Below are positions 28,008 through 36,340 of a stretch of DNA of 36,780 nt, piece by piece. The translations under genes and the position numbers were made by a program. Position 1 is the stretch's first letter; the number at the start of each line of letters is the position of its first letter. The DNA comes from a bacterium (GTDB taxonomy: Bacteria > Elusimicrobiota > Elusimicrobia > UBA1565 > UBA9628), in the NCBI GenBank assembly GCA_021796015.1, contig JAJYOT010000010.1, forward strand, positions 1 through 36,780, read 5' to 3'. The notes below the pieces were generated by a model. The model made no database searches and was not told the DNA's origin. It saw only the letters and a list, made by a program, of their open reading frames with translations.

Positions 28008-29518
28008 GAAATTGAAGGCCAAACACGCGAATCGTAATAGGCCATGGTGTCGTGCCCGGCCTGGCCCTCGCGAACAATTCTCTTCCAGTCTATCTTATTT
28101 TTAGCTAACTTTAAGGAAAATTCGTGAAATGACCGCGGCTCCGACTTTAGAATTGCCGCAATCATTTCCTTACTATAAAGCCGTTTAATTTGAACGGCTA
28201 AATCCACCACATCCTGGCCTTTCCAAAGGATAAAATCTGGTTCTATATTAACAAATCCAAGTTTCTCCAAACTGGAGAGCGGATCGGCCAGAAAATCAAA
28301 ACTGAGAACATCTTCTTTAAAAAGATTCCGGAATGCCTTCCTGGGCATTTTTCGGCTACGCGCCAAAGATTCTATTGCATAACCTCGCATTTCTTCTTCA
28401 ATGCTTGAGGGGGAAAGAAAATAAGATGGTATCCGCGCGCCATCATCCCTTGAAAAAAAATCTTTCCCAGGAGCGCGCGGATGGCAATACCAGGCCGAAC
28501 CAAAGGCATGAGACAATGCGCTGTGACCAAGGCCCAGAAAAGAACCCCTAAAGCGTCGCCAAGCCGCTTCTTGACGACTTTCCCATGGATACAAGGCCTC
28601 ATCATCCCAATTATCATTCCATCTCCGATATCCAGCGCGGGAAGACATTCGATCGGCAAGAACCGTCAATTGCGATTCTATTTTTCTCTCCTGTTCTGTC
28701 ACCTTTTTCCCTTGTTTACGAAATTCTGTCTGAGGCGCATCCTCAAATGGGTAGAGGTGAATACAGTGGGGCCTTAAACGAATAATCTCCTCCATGTCCT
28801 TGATAAAAATCGGCCCGCCTTGTCCTTCCATACTAATCATCAGGTCTGCATCTGTAATAAGGCCGGGAACTCGAGACATTCTTTCAAAAATATCTTTCAC
28901 CTTGGCCTTCGTTTGTCCAGTACGGTTAAGCTTTTTGAGAAGTTCGTCGTCAAAAGTCTGAATCCCTACCGTGATCCGATTGAACCCGTGCTTGAGCAGG
29001 ATATCAAGTTTATTGGGAGTCAAAGTTGACGGGGAGGTTTCAGTGTAAATTTGAGCTGAAGAAGTAAAACGAAAAGAGTAGTGCATATGCGACAAAAAGT
29101 CATCCAGCATCTCATCCGTCATAAAGGTTGGCGTTCCACCCCCTATATAAACGCTGGAAAATTCCATGTCTTCAAATACGTCCTTAAATTGGGTCATTTC
29201 CTCTTTGAGGGCAGACAATGCCTGCCGCATATCTTGATTCTTTTCCGGGACCAACATACTACAACGGCAGAAAGTGCACTGGCTGGGACAGAAGGGCCAA
29301 TGGATGTAAAGACCAAGCTCAAGGGGAGCTTTCCCCTCCTTCATCAAGGAAATCGTGTGGCGCCACGCTTCTTTGACGCGAGCCAGTTCCGCCGCTTGGA
29401 AATAACGCGCGGTAATAAAAGAACCGTCCAATGGGGGATAATATTCATCTCGGTAAACGGTGGAGACAAACTCAGCCCAAGGCAAGGAAATCTCTTTTCT
29501 AATTACAGTTGATGACAC
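28004..29518 (-). CDS. HemN-like radical SAM protein, copy 3
   Basis: A 504-residue paralogue. The cluster motif YIHWPFCPSQCTFCRCSM supplies Cys77, Cys81, Cys84 and Cys86. VYIGGGTPTFMTDEMLDDFL, YTETSPSTLTPNKLDILLKHG (Thr replaces Ala in EASP) and NRITVGIQTFDDEL follow. GHSALSHAFGSAWYCHPRAP is a His-rich block found in all copies. Near the end, LWKGQDVVDLAVQIKRLYS is shared with the broken copy at the right edge. The start is GTG 29518 with GAGGGG about six bases before it. It comes ten bases after the TPR gene and leads the coupled run of radical SAM and reductase genes. Confidence 0.87.
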   Translation of the reverse strand: MSSTVIRKEISLPWAEFVSTVYRDEYYPPLDGSFITARYFQAAELARVKEAWRHTISLMKEGKAPLELGLYIHWPFCPSQCTFCRCSMLVPEKNQDMRQALSALKEEMTQFKDVFEDMEFSSVYIGGGTPTFMTDEMLDDFLSHMHYSFRFTSSAQIYTETSPSTLTPNKLDILLKHGFNRITVGIQTFDDELLKKLNRTGQTKAKVKDIFERMSRVPGLITDADLMISMEGQGGPIFIKDMEEIIRLRPHCIHLYPFEDAPQTEFRKQGKKVTEQERKIESQLTVLADRMSSRAGYRRWNDNWDDEALYPWESRQEAAWRRFRGSFLGLGHSALSHAFGSAWYCHPRAPGKDFFSRDDGARIPSYFLSPSSIEEEMRGYAIESLARSRKMPRKAFRNLFKEDVLSFDFLADPLSSLEKLGFVNIEPDFILWKGQDVVDLAVQIKRLYSKEMIAAILKSEPRSFHEFSLKLAKNKIDWKRIVREGQAGHDTMAYYDSRVWPSIS

Positions 29519-29528
29519 AAGACCCCTC

Positions 29529-31778
29529 TCAAATTTTGAGAATATCTCCTAAAACTTCTCTTTCTTTTTCTAATCGCATCATAACCTCCTCAAAGCGCCT
29601 TACTTCTTTCATTTCTCCATTATCATTTAATATTCGAATTAAAATGGAACCAAGGTTAAGAAGTCGAGAATTATAAACCGCATCAGACGCGCGTGTAGCG
29701 AGAAGAGTTTCTGGTAAATCCGGGACCCGCAACCTTTCAATGAAGCCGCGAACCATGTCCTTCTTTTGCAACATCCGCGCCGCCCTACAGTCATCTCTAC
29801 TAATCAAACAAATTTCAGCCATCAATGCGCGATCAAGCTCTGCCACTTTCCTCTGGGGGCTAAAAATCCCCGGCATATGCCAAGAAATCCAATGATACGC
29901 AATATTGTCATGGCTAGGGAAATCCCTCCATACCGCTTCTATGAAATCTGAATAAGCCTCTTTTTGTCGCCCCGAATAAAACAACGCTTTCCCTCTCCAT
30001 AAACGGGGAAGCATGAATTGAGGAGATATCTTAATAGCGCAGTTGAGACTCTCAATCGCTCTTTCATACTGTCCATCCCTATAGTAAGATTCCCCTAACC
30101 ATGTCCATACTAAAGAATTCTGAGAATTTCTTTTGAGAGCGCGGAGAAACTCCACCCGAGCCTCATTAAGCTGATTCTCATTAAGATAACGTCTCCCTAA
30201 CCATGCGGGGAAATGCTCCAATAAACGTTCTTTATTCAATGGCAGGCCCCAAACAGGGAAAGGAGAAGCCAATCCCTTGTGTATTCGTCTATTGAGATTT
30301 TTAAGATTTCTCAAAGAGGAAGAATCGTCTCCGTAAATAGACATCGACCCTGTCCTTACCAAATCATCATCTCCGGAATAACTCAAGGAATATTTCACAG
30401 ATGACATCACACATTTCTCTAGTTCCTCAAACGAACTTTGCCGCTGCCCCAATCCCCATAAAGCTAATGCCTTTTCATGTATAGCCCTTTCGTGGAAGAA
30501 AAGGGCATTGACTTTCATTGAGAGGGAAGAATCTAAATCCTTTTTGGCTTCCAAAAATTTCATTTGTGAATTCTCTAGGCGAGCTCTCCAATAATAAGAC
30601 AATGCATAGTCTTTATCTAACCGAACAGCCTCATTGAGATCTTCAAGGGCGCTTGTAGCATCCATCTTTCTCCTTAAAACCTGCGACCTAAAAGCTCTCA
30701 TCCAACCGCAGTGCGGAGCCAATCTAACTGCTTCCTCTATATATCGTTCCCCATAACTAAACAGATCATATCCCGCTCGTTCCTTGCGTGGGACAGAGGC
30801 CATTCTTGCCGCTAACGCATAATGCCAAGCGCGCCTAGGCACGACATTCAGGCTTCGAAGTTGAAAATCAATACGATGATATTTTGAAACAGAGATAAAG
30901 GAATGATAAAAAACAAGATCATGCACAACTATATAAGCCCATTCCACATAGGAATTCTTAGAAATAAAGCGACTAACAATTTTTATCAGTTGAATGGAAT
31001 CTATAGGTCTGTCAGAAATATTGATTTTCTCTTCCAACAAAATAATTCGGAGAAATCCATCTAAAATATTACACCCTCTATAAATGGCCTCATATGCCGC
31101 ATCAATCGCCAAACTTTTACTCCCCAACCTCCACAAAACCTCAGCCTCCATAACCCATAAACCTGGAGACCAAGGATTTAGATTTTTCGCTATTAATATT
31201 TTCTCTTTTGCCGCATCCCATAGGCGCAACTTCATCTTGACGATAATACCCAAAATCCAAGCCACTTCCAAACGAGGTTCCGTCCGCTCTATGATTGACA
31301 AATCCAAATCGGCCAATTCCCACTTCCCGCTAATCATGTATGCATAGGAACGCCATAACCTAAAATAGATATTATGCTCCTCCACCTTTATGGCGCGATT
31401 CAGATAATTCAAAGCAGCTGGGATGTCGTCGGACAAAAGACATTCGCCCTTTAGGGCATCTACCCATGGATGCCCTGGATCAATTTTTTCGGCCAATTCG
31501 AAATTTATGATCGCCTCTTTAGGGGACCCCATCAATCTATTAAATCGGCCAAGAACGCAAAAATCCCAGAATCCTTTGGACGATATCCTTTTTAGTTTTT
31601 CGATAGACTCTTGATAATAATCCGCACGGCGCGCAGAAGCAAAGGGAAGAAAAAAATCGAAATTGAAAATAGAAATTCCCTTGTAGGCCAGCGATAATAT
31701 ATCTTGTTCTATTGTTGGGCAAACCCACAAAAGATCAGGATCCGGAATCTTGACCATAGGTCGAGGAAGAGTCTCCAT
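29529..31778 (-). CDS. Large tetratricopeptide-repeat protein
   Basis: A 749-residue soluble protein made almost entirely of helical TPR-like repeats. Examples are FRLWRSYAYMISGKWELADL, RAFRSQVLRRKMDATSALED and WTWLGESYYRDGQYERAIES. No signal peptide, membrane helix or catalytic motif is seen. The frame opens at GTG 31817, but ATG 31778 has AAGGAG five bases before it and is the better start. TPR proteins scaffold complexes; lying between the ankyrin gene and the three HemN-like genes, it may hold the radical SAM enzymes together. Spacing at both ends (10 and 76 bases) is loose compared with the coupled genes. Confidence 0.82.
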   Translation of the reverse strand: METLPRPMVKIPDPDLLWVCPTIEQDILSLAYKGISIFNFDFFLPFASARRADYYQESIEKLKRISSKGFWDFCVLGRFNRLMGSPKEAIINFELAEKIDPGHPWVDALKGECLLSDDIPAALNYLNRAIKVEEHNIYFRLWRSYAYMISGKWELADLDLSIIERTEPRLEVAWILGIIVKMKLRLWDAAKEKILIAKNLNPWSPGLWVMEAEVLWRLGSKSLAIDAAYEAIYRGCNILDGFLRIILLEEKINISDRPIDSIQLIKIVSRFISKNSYVEWAYIVVHDLVFYHSFISVSKYHRIDFQLRSLNVVPRRAWHYALAARMASVPRKERAGYDLFSYGERYIEEAVRLAPHCGWMRAFRSQVLRRKMDATSALEDLNEAVRLDKDYALSYYWRARLENSQMKFLEAKKDLDSSLSMKVNALFFHERAIHEKALALWGLGQRQSSFEELEKCVMSSVKYSLSYSGDDDLVRTGSMSIYGDDSSSLRNLKNLNRRIHKGLASPFPVWGLPLNKERLLEHFPAWLGRRYLNENQLNEARVEFLRALKRNSQNSLVWTWLGESYYRDGQYERAIESLNCAIKISPQFMLPRLWRGKALFYSGRQKEAYSDFIEAVWRDFPSHDNIAYHWISWHMPGIFSPQRKVAELDRALMAEICLISRDDCRAARMLQKKDMVRGFIERLRVPDLPETLLATRASDAVYNSRLLNLGSILIRILNDNGEMKEVRRFEEVMMRLEKEREVLGDILKI

Positions 31779-31783
31779 GCTAA

Positions 31784-31789
31784 CTCCTT
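31784..31789 (-). promoter_or_regulatory. Ribosome binding site deciding the TPR protein start
   Basis: AAGGAG on the - strand, five bases before ATG 31778. No comparable site precedes the earlier in-frame GTG at 31817. Confidence 0.6.
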
Positions 31790-31854
31790 TTTCTCTCACT
31801 ATGAAATTCCCTTTCACAAACCAGACAGAATAGGCGCAATGCTTGTATTTTTAG

Positions 31855-32508
31855 TCACTCGTGTCCGGTTGAAATTGAGGAGTCAGAGACACCTCTCATT
31901 TGCCCAACCACTGCGGTCCAAACTAATGTTCGAATTATATCCACGTGACTCTTTCGCACCGCCAATTGAAGGGCAGTCCACCCATCTTTGCCACAGATGT
32001 TTACATCCGCGCCCGCGGCAATCAATGTTCGAACTATATCCACGTGACCCTTTCGCACCGCCAATTGAAGGGCAGTCCACCCATCTTTGCCACAGATGTT
32101 TACATCCGCGCCCATATTTACGCACTTCCGAACTACTTGGAAATGTCCTTTCCAAGAAGCCATTAATAACGCTGTTCTCCCATCTCTATCTTTAGCATTC
32201 ACATCCGCGCCAAACTCTATAAGTTTGTTAACTATATCAAGATGACCCTTATCAGCCGCTATTAATAAAGCTATCCAGCCATCCTCGCTCTCTGCATTGA
32301 CATCTACCCCGCGTTGGAGGAGTTCTAGGACTATATTAAGCTGGCCTTCAACGGCCGCCCATATAAGGGCGCTCCTCCCACATCTACGCCCTGAATTAAT
32401 ATCCACGCCTAGAGAGAGAATATATTGGACCCGCTCATTATCCCCCTGAATAATTGCATCTATTAAATCATTAAAACTATTAAATCCCATGTTCAACAGA
32501 TAATGCAA
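31855..32508 (-). CDS. Ankyrin-repeat protein
   Basis: A 217-residue soluble protein with about five 33-residue ankyrin repeats. Recognisable units include GRSALIWAAVEGQLNIVLEL, GWIALLIAADKGHLDIVNKL and GRTALLMASWKGHFQVVRKC. The last two units are nearly identical (DVNICGKDGWTALQLAVRK each), the result of a recent duplication at DNA level. Ankyrin repeats bind proteins. There is no signal peptide, so it probably acts inside the cell; a binding partner in this locus is possible but not shown. It is encoded six bases after the MiaB-like gene. Base composition here is visibly more AT-rich than in the reductase genes. Confidence 0.87.
   Translation of the reverse strand: MHYLLNMGFNSFNDLIDAIIQGDNERVQYILSLGVDINSGRRCGRSALIWAAVEGQLNIVLELLQRGVDVNAESEDGWIALLIAADKGHLDIVNKLIEFGADVNAKDRDGRTALLMASWKGHFQVVRKCVNMGADVNICGKDGWTALQLAVRKGHVDIVRTLIAAGADVNICGKDGWTALQLAVRKSHVDIIRTLVWTAVVGQMRGVSDSSISTGHE
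31925..32113. repeat. Tandem 99-base duplication inside the ankyrin gene
   Basis: Bases 31925-32014 recur at 32024-32113 with two differences in 90 bases. The period is 99 bases, exactly one 33-residue ankyrin unit, so the frame is kept. The remaining nine bases of each period (32015-32023 and after 32113) differ. Such high identity points to recent unequal recombination or slippage. Confidence 0.9.
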
Positions 32509-32514
32509 TGTCTA

Positions 32515-33708
32515 TCAATCCTTGGAAATCCGCCCAATATTTTTTCTCACCCAAAGCTGATCTTGATATCCAAACGCAGAATCTACTCCCGTTATAGCGG
32601 ACAGGTTTTCAAAAATGCCTAATCTCCTCGCCGTGTTCCGCACAAGTTCCATGCGGAAAGATATTTCCTCTTCTGAAATCTTTCCTTTTAATCCAGCAGA
32701 TTCCGTGCCAAGCTTTACTTGGTAACGAAAAAATATCGTCGAATCAAAATAAGTGGCGGCCACCAAAGTTTTCCGTAAATCATCTCGTGTCTCGCCCGGA
32801 AATCCAACAATCGCGGTTGTTTTCAAGAAAATATTAGGATTAATATTTTTCATCCTACGCACTCCCTCCAGAATCGGTTCTATCGTATAACGACGATTCA
32901 TGCTTGAAAGAATTTTATTACTCCCAGATTGAAAAGGGATCATCAAAAAATCAATTGATTGCAAATATGGTTCAATTCTATCCAAGATATCTACTATATA
33001 TGATGGAGTTCCTTCAAAGAAATGCAAGCGCGCCGAGGGCTCTCTTTTTAGTAAAGCAGCGCACAAATCTGCTATATCCAACCCACGGTCTCTACCCCAC
33101 ACACTAACATCATCAGCAAATAACCAAAATTTTCTCTTGCCTTTATTAAGGCCAGATACAAACTCATCCATAATATTCTTTAAAGGAACGCTCGTTAGAG
33201 ATCCTTTTGCGCTCTTTATCTCACAGAACGCGCACTTATCTTGACAACCATCTGCTATCCGTATATAACACATACCCTCCATATCCAAACCAAGCGCCTG
33301 CCAAAATTCTTTCTTATTGTCTGGCATCATATAATCTGCCGGAGCAAATTGGAATGGTATCTGAGCCTTTATAATATCCGTTATTTCTGACGGTTTTGCT
33401 AAAATTCGACGATATGGCAGAAAATAAAAATTTTTAGGGATGTCACCAGGTCTATTTAGAGAAGGAGTACACCCAACAGAAAGAATTTTTTTATTAGGGA
33501 GAGCCTTCGCAAGCGCTGAATATTCTTGGTTCAGTTTTGAATTATTATCAACAACATTGCAACCATTGAGAATAATGACATCAGCCTCCTCTTCTGAATC
33601 AACAACACTAAAACCATTTTGCAGAAAAAAATATTCAAAGCTACCAGCCACATAACTATTGCTTGTGCAACTCTTATTTAAATTCTTTATATGGACCTTA
33701 TCTACCAT
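32515..33708 (-). CDS. MiaB/RimO-like methylthiotransferase homologue lacking TRAM domain
   Basis: A 397-residue protein with both halves of the methylthiotransferase family. The N-terminal UPF0004 domain has Cys14, Cys50 and Cys80 for the auxiliary cluster, and the radical SAM domain has Cys155, Cys159 and Cys162 (DGCQDKCAFC), MIPFQSGSNKIL and VGFPGETRDDL. The polypeptide ends about 30 residues after the barrel, so the C-terminal TRAM RNA/protein-binding domain of MiaB and RimO is missing. That argues for a substrate other than tRNA or S12. The frame opens at 33798, but ATG 33708 lies four bases after the upstream stop and gives the family's normal N-terminus. DUF-type cluster-associated MTTases are an alternative. 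Confidence 0.85.
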   Translation of the reverse strand: MVDKVHIKNLNKSCTSNSYVAGSFEYFFLQNGFSVVDSEEEADVIILNGCNVVDNNSKLNQEYSALAKALPNKKILSVGCTPSLNRPGDIPKNFYFLPYRRILAKPSEITDIIKAQIPFQFAPADYMMPDNKKEFWQALGLDMEGMCYIRIADGCQDKCAFCEIKSAKGSLTSVPLKNIMDEFVSGLNKGKRKFWLFADDVSVWGRDRGLDIADLCAALLKREPSARLHFFEGTPSYIVDILDRIEPYLQSIDFLMIPFQSGSNKILSSMNRRYTIEPILEGVRRMKNINPNIFLKTTAIVGFPGETRDDLRKTLVAATYFDSTIFFRYQVKLGTESAGLKGKISEEEISFRMELVRNTARRLGIFENLSAITGVDSAFGYQDQLWVRKNIGRISKD

Positions 33709-33712
33709 GCCC

Positions 33713-34819
33713 CTATCCCATCCTCTTAAGACGCTCAAATTCTTCCATGGCCCCTCCAATGACCTGTTCCATCGTCCTGCTCCCCCCCCAACAAACAAAA
33801 GATATTTTATCCATCTTCTGGTTAGTTAGAGCTTTATACTCTTTGTATAACTCTACTGCTTTTGGACTTGGGGACATTCCATACGGTTCATTGACATTTG
33901 GCACATACGCTTGCGCATATTCACGAACAATTGTGGTCAACGGAATTTTTTGCCCTGTAAAGTGTTTGCTCTCTATAATGCTTACAAATTCATGGTCGTC
34001 GTTTGGATAATCAACTTGCCCCACTGGCTGGTAAAATTCTTTTTCCACAGTCTCATATTCGAAACGTAAGCTCCCATAAGGAATGCGCCCCAATCGAAAA
34101 TCGAAGTATTCATCAATCAGCCCTGTGTAAATAAGCCGTTTAAATACTATTTTTTTTATTAAGAATCTATAATCCACATCCAACAAAACTTCTATATTTG
34201 GATGCCTAAGCATACGCTCAAACATCTTCCCATACCCATCCCTAGGGAGCGCCTGAAACTTTGATGTGAAATAGCGATTATCTCGATTAGCACGTATCGG
34301 GATACTCCTAGCCATACTAATATCCCACTCACGTGGATGCAACCCCGAAAACTTCACAAAATGCTTCTCATAAAATTTCTTATAAAAAAACTTCCCCGCA
34401 GAATTAAGAATCACATCTTCAAGATTTTTTGGATCTGAAATCGGAACCCTCCAACGCTTCAAGGCAAGTAGCATTTCTTTTTCTGAAGACTTACGCCCCA
34501 AAACTTGTTCAAATGTATTCAGGTTAACAGGGAATTGCCACAAGCGACCGTCAAACGAGAGCAACATTCTACATTCAGCGTAGTGCCAATCCGTGAATTG
34601 GCTCAAATACTTCACTATTGTCTCAGAATTGGTATAAAAGTAATGAGCTCCATATTTGTGGACCAGAACGCCGGATTTATCATACGCATCATATACAAGT
34701 CCACCAATATGATTTCTCCTATCTACCACCAAGCATGTTTTCCCTATAGAAGCCAGTCTTTCCGCCATCACAGACCCTGCCAGACCAGCTCCCACAATTA
34801 GATAATCGTATTTCTTCAT
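33713..34819 (-). CDS. glf: UDP-galactopyranose mutase homologue (Glf-like flavoprotein)
   Basis: A 368-residue FAD protein. The dinucleotide-binding motif IVGAGLAGSVMAERLA is at the N-terminus, and HKYGAHYFYTNSE, WQFPVNLNTFEQVLG, GYGKMFERML and YTGLIDEYFDFRLGRIPYGS are canonical UDP-Galp mutase segments. The enzyme would convert UDP-galactopyranose to UDP-galactofuranose for surface glycans. The C-terminal conserved block, normally GR-x-A-x-Y-x-Y-x-x-M-D-Q, is reduced here to FVCWGGSRTMEQVI, so an Arg/Tyr-rich active-site strand seems shortened. An eight-G run (on the - strand; 33782-33789) lies exactly there. It is five bases after the HemN-like copy 4. Confidence 0.85.
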   Translation of the reverse strand: MKKYDYLIVGAGLAGSVMAERLASIGKTCLVVDRRNHIGGLVYDAYDKSGVLVHKYGAHYFYTNSETIVKYLSQFTDWHYAECRMLLSFDGRLWQFPVNLNTFEQVLGRKSSEKEMLLALKRWRVPISDPKNLEDVILNSAGKFFYKKFYEKHFVKFSGLHPREWDISMARSIPIRANRDNRYFTSKFQALPRDGYGKMFERMLRHPNIEVLLDVDYRFLIKKIVFKRLIYTGLIDEYFDFRLGRIPYGSLRFEYETVEKEFYQPVGQVDYPNDDHEFVSIIESKHFTGQKIPLTTIVREYAQAYVPNVNEPYGMSPSPKAVELYKEYKALTNQKMDKISFVCWGGSRTMEQVIGGAMEEFERLKRMG

Positions 34820-34823
34820 GGTT

Positions 34824-36314
34824 TTATCTTTTATTTTGCTTTAAATTATAATACATACGAAAATATGAATTAGAGAAAGACTCCATGGCAACATCTTGCC
34901 ACGATGCGTCACCCTGATTTAAGTCTTGTATAAAGCGTAGAAAACTCTCTTTCTCTGAAGCTAGGATACTACGGACTAATTTGGTATTATAAAAAAGTTT
35001 TGCAAATAGAGAACGTTCTAAAATAGATTCTGCCTTCTTCCATTGGATCATATCTGTTCTAACATCAATAACGCCTAATTTTTCCATTTTTACGATCACA
35101 TTTTTAAGAAATCCAATATCCATAATATCTCTCTTAAATATTGATTTAAACTGAACCCGCGAAACAACTCCATATTCCGCAAAGAAACCAACGACAAAAC
35201 TCCTCATTTCCTCTGTGATGTCAGAATCATACACTAAGAAACGACTCAGGTCAAAAGATTGAATTTCACCGGAAACAGGAATGGGTTCATGATAATACCA
35301 ATAAGATCCAAAAGCATGAGAAACGGCATGATGTCCTATTCCCAATATAGATCCTTCAAATCGCCTCCAAGAGGCCTCTTGATTATTTGCTACAGAGTAA
35401 TTAGCAAATGTCCTACCATCATCACAACGATATCCGTGTTGCCGCGCTATTGGATCCGCCAAACCTAGCAAATGCGTTCTTCGTTCCTTGTCTGCCAGGC
35501 TAATCGGAAGACCTTTTCTCAGCCCGACCCGAGGAGGATTCCGAAAAAAATAAAGATGTATGCAATCCGGCCTTAAAGACAAAGCCATCTCCATGTCCTT
35601 GAGGAAAATATCGGGAGTTTGCCCCGGCAACCCCACGATCATATCTATATCAGTCGTGATATGCGGAGTCTTTTTCTTTATCATATTAAACACATCAATT
35701 GCATTCTGCCTAGTTTGCCCTTGGCGGTTTTGACTTCCGAGAATCTGTTCATCAAAAGTCTCTATCCCTAATGAAATCCTATTAAAGCCGTGCCTTGATA
35801 AAATGTTTAATTTAGCTTCATCTAACGTTGCGGGAGAACTTTCAGTGAATATTTCTGCCCCTGGAGAAAACATGAAGGAGCTTTTAATGTGAGACAACAG
35901 ATCATCCAGCATTTCGGCAGACATAAATGTCGGAGTTCCCCCTCCAATATAAAGACTTTCCATAGGGAACCCGCAGAACGTCTCTTTGAATTGATTTATT
36001 TCTCTTTTTAAGACATTTAATTCTAATTCCATCTCTCCTTGGCTTCTAGCTAAAGCCATATTACAAAAGCAAAACGAACAATGACTCGGGCAAAACGGCC
36101 AATGGATATATATACCAATCTGCTTAGGGGCAACCCCCATTCGAATTAATCTTAATGTTTTATCCCATCCATTCTGGATTTTCTCAAAATCATAGACTTT
36201 ATGGATAGGTGGAAGACGATCGAGAGCGCACAAAGGGAAATATCGTCGATTATCATAAATTATGGACAAAAACTTTGCCCAATCAGGAATCTCAGCATAT
36301 AATTTTGAAACCAT
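34824..36314 (-). CDS. HemN-like radical SAM protein, copy 4
   Basis: A 496-residue paralogue of copies 1-3. Cys75, Cys79, Cys82 and Cys84 lie in YIHWPFCPSHCSFCFCNM; LYIGGGTPTFMSAEMLDDLL, TESSPATLDEAKLNILSRHG and NRISLGIETFDEQI follow. DMIVGLPGQTPDIFLKDMEM is closer to generic HemN/HemW than the equivalent of copies 2 and 3. GHHAVSHAFGSYWYYHEPIP is the shared His-rich block. The ATG at 36314 begins right after a short AT-rich gap. It is separated from the other three intact copies by the Glf, MiaB-like, ankyrin and TPR genes. Confidence 0.87.
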   Translation of the reverse strand: MVSKLYAEIPDWAKFLSIIYDNRRYFPLCALDRLPPIHKVYDFEKIQNGWDKTLRLIRMGVAPKQIGIYIHWPFCPSHCSFCFCNMALARSQGEMELELNVLKREINQFKETFCGFPMESLYIGGGTPTFMSAEMLDDLLSHIKSSFMFSPGAEIFTESSPATLDEAKLNILSRHGFNRISLGIETFDEQILGSQNRQGQTRQNAIDVFNMIKKKTPHITTDIDMIVGLPGQTPDIFLKDMEMALSLRPDCIHLYFFRNPPRVGLRKGLPISLADKERRTHLLGLADPIARQHGYRCDDGRTFANYSVANNQEASWRRFEGSILGIGHHAVSHAFGSYWYYHEPIPVSGEIQSFDLSRFLVYDSDITEEMRSFVVGFFAEYGVVSRVQFKSIFKRDIMDIGFLKNVIVKMEKLGVIDVRTDMIQWKKAESILERSLFAKLFYNTKLVRSILASEKESFLRFIQDLNQGDASWQDVAMESFSNSYFRMYYNLKQNKR

Positions 36315-36340
36315 ATAGATATGGATGTTACAATTAATTC

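Noticed and set aside
31925..32113. CRISPR-like repeat pair.
   Set aside because: Direct repeats of 90 bases with a nine-base remainder lie in frame inside an ankyrin gene; there are no short repeats with unique spacers.
31704..32195. 163-residue + strand ORF with repeated FELYPRDSFAPPIEGQS-type segments.
   Set aside because: The repetition is only the antisense reading of the duplicated ankyrin unit.
25018..36314. Annotating the HemN-like genes as housekeeping heme biosynthesis.
   Set aside because: Five paralogues in one locus, with no other heme genes, argue for specialised roles.
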